Source of the DNA: Hericium rajendrae
Lineage: Eukaryota; Basidiomycota; Agaricomycetes; Russulales; Hericiaceae
Direction of reading: 5' to 3'
DNA length: 64,000 bases
NCBI GenBank assembly: GCA_033439255.1
Contig: CM065886.1
Span: 806,001 to 870,000 of the forward strand
The translations under genes were made by a program, and so were the position numbers. Positions 33,416 to 43,443 of the stretch are shown one piece after another (within the stretch, counting starts at the first letter, position 1; each line of letters starts with the position of its first letter). A model generated the notes under the pieces. It did not search any database, was not told where the DNA came from, and saw nothing but the letters and a program-made list of their open reading frames with translations.

Positions 33416-34740
33416 ATGGCTACAATTCAAGATTATTTTGCACCCTCTAAAAGTACTGCTAAGCCTCCTCCTGCAAGAGCACCACCACCTCCTGCAAGAA
33501 AAGCACCAAATTCGAACACTGCCCGAACATTGAATAAACCACTCAACGGGCTCAAGCTCACGCCGGCCTCGAAAGAAGCATTTCAGCATCACCTCGATCT
33601 GGTCGGCTATGAAGGCCAATCATTCTTCCAGGCCAAGCCATCGCAAGGTAAGTAGCTACCAGACTGTATGCAATTACCTAATGACCGAATCCTCGGAATC
33701 AGTTCATGCGTTCACGCTTTTCGGCCAATTAGGCCTCTATATGCCGGACGAGATTCATCGGTCGGCAAACTCGAAGCTTGTTATCGCGAAGAGTGGATCT
33801 CGAGGCATTGGCGAGAAGCCCTTTGTCTACAAGCGATGGACACGCGTTTTCCAGTGCATGAGCAGCATCGAAGATCCCGCAGAATCGAACTTCACCAATG
33901 CATCAACGGAGTCAGAAGCTACATCAAACGATGGATCATCAACCAGCGGAGAAGCGGCACCATCAAAAAGCGGCAAACCGAAGAAGCGCCAGCGTCCGCT
34001 TCCATACCTCGGGTGCTGTTTCTGTGTCCGTCTTGTAACGACACATCTGGCAACGGACGAAGGTCAGGATTCCTAAAATAGGGGATTGCTTTGTTACTAA
34101 TTCAAGATTAGGACAAAAAATTGAATACATTGACGAGATTACAGGCATTTTCGATCACTGTGCCGACTGCAAGAATCTAGAAGAGATGCCAGGCACACCT
34201 AGAATCCCCCCCCATCCTGAACTCTGTGCTTTCGCCCTCGCTTGCATCAAAAATGACAACATGACACCACAGCAACTGGCGAAGCGATGCCATGAGTGGG
34301 CCAAGACAAATGGGGAAAGAACTACCCACCTGGCGACAAATCTCATCAGTATCTGCTTACCTCACATGACCGGACAAGCATCTATCGCACGATTGCAGCT
34401 CGGACAGGGGTTCCACAGCACTCGGCTGCTGAGTCAAATCTAGATCTTTGGTTCCGATCCAACTCGCCGGCTCCACCTTCTGCAGTTCTCTCGGAATCTG
34501 TCTTGCACTATGAGCCATTTGTCGAGGGCGAATCAGATCGGTTTGTGCTCATACTCAGTCATCCCGAGGAGCAAAAATTTGCCGAAAGCGTCGCGCACAA
34601 TGGTCAAGTTGACTTCGACATCACCTTCGGTTTCTCAAGTGCGCGGGCCAGTCTCATGAACATTGTTGCTATTGATCATCGGAACAATTCTGGAGTTCCG
34701 ATCGGCCACATCATATATACGGCATGCCCATCTGCCAAGG
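33416..34740 (+). pseudogene. MULE-like transposase, 5' half (M1)
   Basis: Exon 1 (33416-33647) is identical in protein to M2's exon 1 (MATIQDYFAPSKS). Exon 2 (33703-34062) carries KPFVYKRWTRVFQC. The third exon begins at 34112. A missing G at about 34302 (HEWA, then wrong frame) breaks the reading frame. At 34740, after CPSAK, the gene is cut by Gypsy G2. The rest resumes at 52613 (52613-52617 repeats 34736-34740). Non-functional. Confidence 0.85.
34736..34740. repeat. Target-site duplication CAAGG, left copy (G2)
   Basis: Repeated at 52613-52617. The uninterrupted sequence exists in M2 (about 56160) with a single CAAGG. Confidence 0.9.
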
Positions 34741-34906
34741 TGTCACGGATCGCTCCATTTCTCTCCGCCTTCTTCTCTGCCATCAAGGCATCGCGTCGGT
34801 CATGTGCTCCAGCAGCCCCATCACATGTTCACTTCCTCACATGACCTGGGGCTATCCTTCACCCATGCCCTTGTTCCCCTTTGGGACATCCTATTGTTCT
34901 CCCTCC
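34741..34906 (+). repeat. G2 5' LTR, first part
   Basis: Matches the first 166 nt of 52190-52612. It ends in CCTCC, the target duplicated by G1. Confidence 0.9.
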
Positions 34907-35329
34907 TGTCAGGACTCGGTCGTAGACAGCAGAGAACCACCCAAGTCACCAGTGATGATGGGAGCGAGAGAGCAGAGAGCGACTAGCAGCGCAGTGACCT
35001 GTATTGGAGGTACAGTACGGTACAGACGAAATGGACAATCTAGGGAAATAGGCGAGCGACAGGGAGCCTATAAGTACTGGGACGACAATGGGAAAAGAAC
35101 AATGGACACCATAACGGGTCGAACAATAGAGTGAGAACAATGGTGGCCAAAAGGAGAACAATGGGAGGGAGAACAATAGGATGTCCCAAAGGGGAACAAG
35201 GGCATGGGTGAAGGATAGCCCCAGGTCATGTGAGGAAGTGAACATGTGATGGGGCTGCTGGAGCACATGACCGACGCGATGCCTTGATGGCAGAGAAGAA
35301 GGCGGAGAGAAATGGAGCGATCCGTGACA
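34907..35329 (-). repeat. G1 3' LTR
   Basis: 423 bp, TGTCACGG...CTGACA on the minus strand. The start of this LTR also encodes the last residues of the pol frame (stop at 35226). Confidence 0.92.
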
Positions 35330-38300
35330 TCACCCCCTCTCTAAGACGCACTTTCGCCTGGAGTGCGTGATGAGCATGGACGGGGTCGAGGTAGATGAGT
35401 CCACGAAGATTGGGAGCCTTGAGTGCATGCGGATGGTGGGTGTAGAAGTCGGTGATTGCACCATGGGCATTGGAAAGGGAGGTACGGGAAAGCCACTGAT
35501 TTTCCGAATCAGGGTAGCCTGCCCATTTGACGAGATATTCAATGCCGCGTTTGTTCCGGGTGAGACGAGCATCGAGGACAGACTCAACTTCGTACTCTTC
35601 CTCGCCCTCCACAAGGTCAGGTGGTGGTGCAGGGAAGTTGGGACCATGAGCGTCGGTTTCCTTGTAAGGGGACAACAGGGACGTGTGGAACACCGGGTGG
35701 ATACGCCAGGTGGGCGGTAGCTTCAGTCGATAAGAGACTGGGCCCAGGACGTCAGTGATTTCGAAAGGTCCCAGGCGTCGATCAGCAAGCTTAGCTTTGG
35801 GTCGCGTGGTTTTGATGTTCTTGCCATCGAGCCAGACCTTGTCACCAACCTGGAAGTGGATGGTGTCGTGCATATGGTCCTGGTTGTTGCGCTTCATGAG
35901 ATCAGCAGCTGTTTGAAGGCTGGCCTGGACCTCAGTGCGAAGTTGTTCGAGGTGACGGAAACGATCCTCGACGGCGGGTGTAGACGATGTGGGGTTGACA
36001 GTGGGGATGGCAGTGGGAATATAGCCAAGGAGCATTTCAAATGGAGCTCGGTTAGTGGCGCTGTGGATACGGTGGTTGTGCGAGAACTCAGCATAAGGGA
36101 GCCATTGGACCCAATCATCCTGACGGTAGTTGCAGAAGGTACGAAGGAACTGCTCGAGTTCTTGATTGACGCGTTCTGACTCGCCGTCGGTCTGTGGATG
36201 ATAGGCGGTGCTGAGGGAGGACTTGATACCAAGTTTGTCGAAGACACCACGCATGACTTTGCCTGCATACTGTGGGCCACGATCAGAGATGAGGCGTTCC
36301 CAGAGGCCGTAGTTCCGATAAATCCTGTCAAAAAGGATGTCGACTGTGCCATCACTGGTAATGGTCTCTTTACAAGGAGTGAAGGAGACATGCTTTGTAA
36401 AACGGTCGACGACCACATTGATGGAGTCATAGCCTTGGCATTCTGGGAGTTTGACGATGAAGTCCGAGGTAATGTCTTGGAAGGGACGGGTAGGGATGGC
36501 ATTGGGAATTGTTTCAACATGAGGGCGGTGATTTTGAACCTTGGTGGCCTGGCAGGTAGCACAGCCATCAACATAATCACGAACGAAGACAGACATACCG
36601 GGCCACCAGTAGTTGCGACTGAGGAGCTCATAGGTCTTATAGCGTCCTGGGTGACCAGCCATGGGGGTGTCATGATGCAGCTTGACGATGTCCCGACGAA
36701 GGTCCTTGTCAGCAGGGATGTAGACTTTGCCACGAAAGAGGATGAGGCCATCCTCGTAGTTCCATTCTTGGAGGTTCTTGACGAGGGAACGAGGACCATT
36801 GTTCAGGATCACATCAAGGGCTTGAACAACCTCAATATCCTTGGTCTTGGCATTGCGAATGCGTTGGCGAAGATCAGCATTGCCAATGGACTTGACAGCA
36901 GCTGGACGTGTAGCACGGATCTGGAAGTACTTGGGGTCAAGGAGGACACGATCGGAGTTGTCGTCGTCCACCCCCTCTCTATGGTCAGGTCGTCTCGACA
37001 TGGCATCTGGCCGGTGATGAATACCGGGTTTGTGGATCAGGGTGAAGTCGAAACGAGTGAGGAAGAGAGCCCAGCGAGCCTGACGACGACTCAGCTTTTG
37101 GGCAGACTTGAAGTATTCCAGGTTCTTATGGTCGGTCCAGATCTCCACAGTATGGGGAGAACCTTCCAGGTAGTGGCGCCAGGCTTCGAGGGCGCGGATG
37201 ATGGCCAGGAGTTCCTTGTCATAGATGTCGTAGTTGCGTTCGGGGGCGGTGAAGGCCTTGGAGATGTAAGCAACAGGGTGCCATTGCTCGTCCTCCCGCG
37301 CTGGGATAGGATACCTCCTGTGGCATAGTCTGAGGCATCGACCTCAACCAGGTAGGGTTTGGACGGGTCAGGCATGATAAGGACTGGGGACGAGGTGAAC
37401 GCAGCTTTAAGAGCCTCAAAGGCATGTTGACATTCAGCAGACCAGGCCCAAGGATGGTCTTTCTTAGTAAGGTCAAACATGGGACGAGCGACTTTGGAGA
37501 AGTCCTGGATAAAGCGTCGATAGAAGTTGCCAAAGCCAACAAAGGACTGGACGTCCTTGACGTTACGAGGGGCAGGCCATTCAGCAATGCCTGCAACCTT
37601 GACAGGGTCCATGGCGAGCGTGTTATGGGAGACGATGAGACCGAGGAACTCAACTGAGGGCTGCTCAAACGAGCACTTCTCTGGTTTGAGGAAGAGGTCA
37701 TTGTCCTGGAGGCGTTGGAGGACCTTGCGCACAAGGTCGCGATGTTCTTCGAGGGTTTCGGTGAAAATGAGGATATCGTCCATGTAGATGACGACTTTGC
37801 CCGTGTCGATGAGATCCTTGAAAAGTTCATTCATCATTCCTTGGAACGTGGCAGGGGAGTTGGTAAGACCAAAAAACATCACCAGGGGTTCAAAGAGACC
37901 GCGGTTGGTTTTGAAGGCGGCTTTCCATTCGTCGCCCTCCTTGATGCGAACATTGTTGTAACCCCAACGAACGTCCATCTTGGAGAAGACTTTGGCACCC
38001 TTGAGCTTGTCAACAAGTTCAGAGATGAGGGGCAGGGGATATTCATTCTTGATGGTGCCTTTGTTGAGGGTGCGATAGTCCTGGACGGGGCGTAGTTTTC
38101 CATCTTTTTTCTTGATAAAGAAGAAGGGACTCGCCATAGGGGATTTGGAAGGACGGATGTAGCCTTTCTTGACCTGGTCATCAAGGAATGAATCGAGGTC
38201 CTCCTGCTCGGTAGGAGCCATGGGATAGACCTTGCATGAACGGGGTTCAAAACCATCTTTCAGGTCAATGGCGTGATCCCAAGGGCGACGTTCGGGGAGG

Positions 38301-39354
38301 CGATGGGAGGATTCCTCGTCGAAGACGGGTTGGAAATCCTGATACTGAGGGGGAACCATCTCAGCAAAGGACTTCTCTGCAACACGAGTGGCCACACGCT
38401 CCGCCAGTTTCTGAGCATTGGTGAAAGAGCGACGGATACGGATGGTGTGTTGATAGTCGGGGTCGTCGTCTGGTGGGGGTGGTGTGTCCCAGTCAGGGAG
38501 AACACCAGCTAGACGAAGGCCCTCTTCCACCCAGTTGTCCTCGACATTAGGTCGGGGGTCATCGTCCTCAGTGAATAGACGTGCAGGGACTTTGGACAGG
38601 TGGATGCGGCGAAGGCGGACACCTTGGACTCGGCGAGCGGGGATCACGTATTTGGGAAGTGGAGCAGCAACAAATGGTGGGGGCAGTGGGAGCAATGGAG
38701 GGGGGCAAGGTGGGGGGAGCAGTACTGCAGCAGTGCTGAGGACTGGTGGACGAGGGGCTGAGTGGCGGCGTTCAGTGCGAGTGGACAGGTTCTTGACCGG
38801 GGGTTTATTCAGAGTGCAAGAGGGAGGGCAGCGAGTCATGTCGACACGACGAGAGACCCAATCAATTTCAGGGTTGTGTTCCTGTAACCAATCGGTCCCA
38901 AGGATAATGTCGTAGTCACCAATGTCAACGAGATAGAACTCAGCTGTCTCCTCATGGAAGGACGTCGAGTCCTTGGCGTAAATGCGGATGTTCTGGTTGA
39001 CTGAATAGCGGACCCAGCCCATGATGTTTTCGGAGTTGTCCACATTGCGAACGGGAAAGGGTTTAGGGAGTTTCTTGAGGGGGAACTGGTGTTTCTTGGC
39101 AAACTCGGGATGCATAATGATGCCTTCTGCACCACTATCGAGAAGTGCCTCAGCGTCGATTTGTTTCTTGATCGGGGTAGTGATAATCTTGGCCTGGAGC
39201 GTAATGGATGGTGTCTGACGATTGGGCGTGATAGCGGACATGCGCAAAGACGATGGATACGATTGCTCACAGGGGTCGGATAGTACAGAGAAGCGATTCG
39301 ACGGATCAAAGAAATGTTTCTTGCCACCCACGGACGACGTGACCGGGGGGCGCT
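35226..39354 (-). pseudogene. G1 pol polyprotein, one-base frameshift
   Basis: Reads protease (ALLDSGAEGIIMH), reverse transcriptase (YMDDILIF), RNase H (VEVDASDYATGG), integrase with an HHCC finger (HHDTPMAGHPGR...CATCQATK), the DDE core (VDRFTKHV, ISDRGPQY, YHPQTDGESERVNQE), a GPF/Y region (RRLGPFEITDVLGPVSYRL) and a chromodomain (YEVESVLDAR...YLVKWAGYPDSENQWL). A missing G in the run at 37295-37297 (SQRG, then out of frame) separates PR-RT from RNase H-INT. Apart from this all motifs are intact. The frame ends inside the LTR at 35226. Pol has no ATG of its own and is in the -1 frame relative to gag. Confidence 0.9.
35330..35346 (-). promoter_or_regulatory. Polypurine tract of G1
   Basis: On the minus strand the sequence AGAGAGGGGGTGA abuts the 3' LTR, as expected for the plus-strand primer of reverse transcription. 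The same tract is at 52174-52189 in G2. Confidence 0.75.
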
Positions 39355-40344
39355 TTAAAAACCCTCAACCATATCCTTTAATGCAGCTTTTGCCTCTTCC
39401 CTTTCTTCCTCACTCAAGTCCTTCAACTGCGACGATAAGTCGGCGATGGACCTGTTGATGGCGGGGACAGCGAGGGCGGCGGCTGCATCTTCTGGAGCTA
39501 CTCCCGGGGCAGAGCCGGTTTCTAGCGCTCGGACACGAGGGATTGGGGCACGGGGGTTGGAGTCGGCATTGAGGGGGCAGTCGCGGAAGCCATGGCCCTT
39601 CTGGCGGCAGCGGAAGCAACCACCCTCACGCCTGAGACGCTCACGGTCAGGCTCCAAGAGTTTGGGCAGTGGGGCACCTGTAGCAGCAACTGTGCGGGAT
39701 CGGCCAGTAGATGTGGACTGAGGGGGGCGAGTGCTCACCGGGGCGCGCCCAGTTGTAGGGCGGGGACTCTGGAACCGGGTGCGCATGAGGTAGGCAGCAT
39801 TCCTGTCCCGGGCCCTTGCCTTCCACTCAACCAGGGTGGTGGGCGTGGGGTAGCTGCGCTGGCAATCGTCTCGCAAGGCGCTGTTGAGGCCATGTAGGAA
39901 CCAATCGATCAGGGCCACATCGTTGTAGCCGGTGCGAGGAGCGAAGGACTCGAACTCGGTGATGTAGTCGACTACCGGGCGCGTGCCCATCTGGAGGGTC
40001 TGGATGGCATGGGAGGCGTCCTTGGAGTCGTCAAGGGGAGAGAAGTCCAAATTGAAGCGAGTTCGAAGGGCAGCGAGGTTGGCGTAGCGAGGGACATGGG
40101 CTGGAGATGTGGCTGCAGCCACAAGATCGTCATCCTCAAGGATCTCCTCGACACGCTGGGTGGCCCACTGGCCGGCAATAGGGCCCTGGCAGAGGTCGAG
40201 GAAGAGGGAGATCTGGGCGGTATCCTCTTTATACCTGACAGAGTTGGCACGAAGGAATAAGCGAATACGCAGCTGGAATTCCTTGGACTTGGAACGATCT
40301 CCCTCAAAGGGAGCAGGTTTGATGCCGATCTCGGGGTTGGACAT
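39355..40344 (-). CDS. G1 gag, nucleocapsid with zinc knuckle
   Basis: A frame of 329 codons from MSNPEIGIKP. The capsid-like part has PFEGDRSKSKEF, WATQRVEEIL and VVDYITEFESFAPRTGYND, typical of retrotransposon gag. The knuckle CFRCRQKGHGFRDC fits CX2CX4HX4C. It ends DMVEGF-stop. The frame is open further upstream without another ATG (to about 41040), so the true N-terminus may be longer. The stop is preceded by a -1 slippery site. Confidence 0.88.
   Translation of the reverse strand: MSNPEIGIKPAPFEGDRSKSKEFQLRIRLFLRANSVRYKEDTAQISLFLDLCQGPIAGQWATQRVEEILEDDDLVAAATSPAHVPRYANLAALRTRFNLDFSPLDDSKDASHAIQTLQMGTRPVVDYITEFESFAPRTGYNDVALIDWFLHGLNSALRDDCQRSYPTPTTLVEWKARARDRNAAYLMRTRFQSPRPTTGRAPVSTRPPQSTSTGRSRTVAATGAPLPKLLEPDRERLRREGGCFRCRQKGHGFRDCPLNADSNPRAPIPRVRALETGSAPGVAPEDAAAALAVPAINRSIADLSSQLKDLSEEEREEAKAALKDMVEGF
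39358..39364 (-). promoter_or_regulatory. Putative -1 ribosomal frameshift site, gag-pol (G1)
   Basis: On the minus strand the gag codons end G GGT TTT TAA. GGGTTTT is a canonical X XXY YYZ heptamer, immediately before the gag stop. The -1 frame is open and continues into protease. A short stem (GCCCCCC with GGGTGGC) can form just downstream. Confidence 0.7.
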
Positions 40345-41583
40345 GTCGTCGGGCGGCGGAACAGGGGGAGCTAGGGCGATGATTGGTTTGACGTTGACGG
40401 TGGGTGTCGATGCAACAGCGGCAATGGGTGGAGCAGGTGAGGGGACTGGTACTGGGGTAGGCGTTGAAACAGGTGGTGGTAGTAGGGCCCGAAGGGTATC
40501 GAGGCGGGTAGCTTGTTGCTGAGCGAGATTCTCTATAACTGCCTGAGAGAGTGCAAGTTCTGCAGCAGTTAAGAAGAGGGTACTGGCCTGCCAAAACCAC
40601 AGGTCACTTTCGTCTACGAGGCTGGGTCGCCAACCAACTACAAGCCGATTGGTGTCGGAGCGGTATGCGTAGTAGTTGTTGGTTACCGGGTTGAAGGTAA
40701 TACCTGGGGGAACAACAAGTGGTGTGGTGCGAGCAGGGGGAGAATCTTCGCTAGAAAGGGCAACGGTGGGAAGCGGTGGGGTAGCGGGGTGTTGACGGCG
40801 GTGTTCTGTAGCTGCGACGTCAAAGTCGTTAAGCTCGAGGTCCTCCTGGTCGTCACGATCAGCGAAGTACCACTGTGCAGGACCGTCGTCGTCCTCGTCC
40901 GGAGTGTCAAAGTCTACTCGAACGATGCCGGAAAGGGTGTAGATGAAGTATTCGTCGAGCGAGGCAAAGATGCCAAGTGGGTATGGTTCAGTGGTCTGGA
41001 AACGGGGGTCGGTGGGATCAATGGTGAGGTCTAGAAGAAGTCAGCCGCAACTGGGCGACGACCAAGAGCACGAGGGTACAGGGGATCCGAGTATGGGGTT
41101 CTGAGGAATCGGTGGCCGAGGCGTTCTCTGGCCCACACAGGCTCAGGCGAGGTTTCAGGGGTGAAGAGACCTAGTGTGCAAAAGGGGAACGAGGTCGATG
41201 GCAGGATGCTTGCAGGGGATCCTCGGTTGGGTTGGCGACAGTGGTAAGCGATGTCCGAGGCACCGAACGTGAATTCTTGCAAGTCGACGTCAAAGGAAAC
41301 TCGAATTCGAACGTATAAGGCAATGGAGATAGCACCTGCACGTGGTTTCCACGACCTCAATCGAAACCAAACTCCTTCGGCTTCCCAACGCTTCACAGCA
41401 CAATAGCGGAGGAGGGGGATGAGTGCACTGCCCTCGATAGTGTTGGCGATGGGGAAGGGGAGATGAGGTTGATGGAATGGGTGTCGAGATTCGGTGAAGA
41501 TGTCGGCGGTGAAGGGTTCAAAGAAGAAAGGTATGATGGGCGATAGTAGAGAGGTGAGGCGGGTGTATGAGAGATTGTCCAGG
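40345..41583 (-). other. G1 leader with long ATG-less open frames
   Basis: From the end of the 5' LTR one frame runs about 180 codons without a stop (passing FRLRSWKPRAGAISIALYVR and ending PVAADFF-stop at 41031). A -1 frame then opens at CTTCTTCTAGAC and runs without interruption into gag (DEYFIYTLSGIV, QWYFADRDDQ, NNYYAYRSDTNRLVV). No ATG precedes MSNPE in either frame. The same arrangement is in G2. Confidence 0.6.
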
Positions 41584-42006
41584 TGTCAGGACTCGGTCGT
41601 AGACAGCAGAGAACCACCCAAGTCACCAGTGATGATGGGAGCGAGAGAGCAGAGAGCGACTAGCAGCGCAGTGACCTGTATTGGAGGTACAGTACGGTAC
41701 AGACGAAATGGACAATCTAGGGAAATAGGCGAGCGACAGGGAGCCTATAAGTACTGGGACGACAATGGGAAAAGAACAATGGACACCATAACGGGTCGAA
41801 CAATAGAGTGAGAACAATGGTGGCCAAAAGGAGAACAATGGGAGGGAGAACAATAGGATGTCCCAAAGGGGAACAAGGGCATGGGTGAAGGATAGCCCCA
41901 GGTCATGTGAGGAAGTGAACATGTGATGGGGCTGCTGGAGCACATGACCGACGCGATGCCTTGATGGCAGAGAAGAAGGCGGAGAGAAATGGAGCGATCC
42001 GTGACA
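41584..42006 (-). repeat. G1 5' LTR
   Basis: 423 bp. It appears identical or nearly so to 34907-35329, indicating recent insertion. Confidence 0.92.
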
Positions 42007-42011
42007 CCTCC

Positions 42012-42268
42012 CATTGTTCTCCTTTTGGCCACCATTGTTCTCACTCTATTGTTCGACCCGTTATGGTGTCCATTGTTCTTTTCCCATTGTCGTCCCAGTA
42101 CTTATAGGCTCCCTGTCGCTCGCCTATTTCCCTAGATTGTCCATTTCGTCTGTACCGTACTGTACCTCCAATACAGGTCACTGCGCTGCTAGTCGCTCTC
42201 TGCTCTCTCGCTCCCATCATCGCTGGTGACTTGGGTGGTTCTCTGCTGTCTACGACCGAGTCTTGACA
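42012..42268 (+). repeat. G2 5' LTR, second part
   Basis: The remaining 257 nt of the LTR (166 + 257 = 423). It is preceded by CCTCC (42007-42011), the right-hand target copy of G1. Confidence 0.9.
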
Positions 42269-43369
42269 TCTGGACAATCTCTCATACACCCGCCTCACCT
42301 CCCTACTATCGCCCATCATACCTTTCTTCTTTGAACCCTTCACCGCCGACATCTTCACCGAATCCCGACATCCATTCCATCAACCTCATCTCTCCTTTCC
42401 CATCGCCAACACCATCGAGGGTAGTGCACTCATCCCCCTCCTCCGCTATTGTGCTGTGAAGCGTTGGGAAGCCGAAGGAGTTTGGTTTCGATTGAGGTCG
42501 TGGAAACCACGTGCAGGTGCTATCTCCATTGCCTTATACGTTCGAATTCGAGTTTCCTTTGACGTCGACTTGCAAGAATTCACGTTCGGTGCCTCGGATA
42601 TCACTTACCACTGTCGCCAACCCAACCGAGGATCCCCTGCAAGTATCCTACCATCGACCTCGTTCCCCTTTTGCACACTAGGTCTCTTCACCCCCGAACC
42701 CTCACCTGAGCCTGTGTGGGCCAGAGAACGCCTCGGCCACCAATTCCTCAGAAACCCGTACTCAGACCCCCTGTACCCTCGTGCTCTTGGTTGTCGCCCA
42801 GTTGCGGCTGACTTCTTCTAGACCTCACCATTGATCCCACCGACCCCCGTTTCCAGACCACAGAACCATACCCACTCGGCGTCTTCGCCTCGCTCGACGA
42901 ATACTTCATCTACACCCTTTCTGGCATCGTTCGAATAGACTTCGTCACTCCAGACGAGGACGAGGACGGTCCCGCACAGTGGTACTTTGCCGATCGTGAC
43001 GACCAGGCAGACCTCGAGCTTAACGACTTCGACGTCGCAGCTACAGAACACCGTCGCCAACACCCCGCTACCCCGCCGCTTCCCACCGTCGCCCTTCCTA
43101 GTGCAGATTCTCCCCCTGCTCGCACCACCCCACTTGTTGTTCCCCCAGGTATTACCTTCAACCCGGTAACCAACAACTACTACGCATACCGCTCCGACAC
43201 CAATCGGCTTGTAGTCAGTTGGAGACCCAGCCTCGTAGAAGAAAGTGACCTGTGGTTTTGGCAGGTACCCTCTCCTTAACCACTGCAGAACTCGCACTCT
43301 CCAGTTATAGAGAATCTCGCTCAGCAACAAGCTTAACCACTGCAGAAGCCCCCTGTTCAGCCATCCATC
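42269..43369 (+). other. G2 leader, counterpart of the G1 pre-gag frames
   Basis: The same ATG-less frames as in G1 (VKRWEAEGVWFRLRS...VAADFF-stop at 42821, then the -1 frame DEYFIYTLSGIV). From about 43265 the copy is rearranged: CTTAACCACTGCAGAA is repeated and a block corresponding to the Pro-rich part before gag is missing. Confidence 0.65.
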
Positions 43370-43443
43370 GACATGTCCAACCCTGAGATCGGCGTCAAAC
43401 CTGTTCCTCTCTCAAGCAGATTATAGAGAATTCCAGCAACAAG

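Larger units (their letters stand above)
34907..42006 (-). mobile_element. Ty3/Gypsy chromovirus G1, inserted in the G2 5' LTR
   Basis: 7.1 kb, with both 423-bp LTRs (34907-35329 and 41584-42006) and flanked by CCTCC (34902-34906 and 42007-42011). It is the same family as G2 but in the opposite orientation. All coding parts are present. One base is missing in pol at about 37295. Since it lies within the G2 LTR, it is the younger of the two. Confidence 0.92.

Noticed and set aside
36198-37328. 376-codon frame antisense to G1 pol, and its mirror in G2
   Set aside because: Shadow of pol. The real frame has RT, RNase H and integrase motifs.
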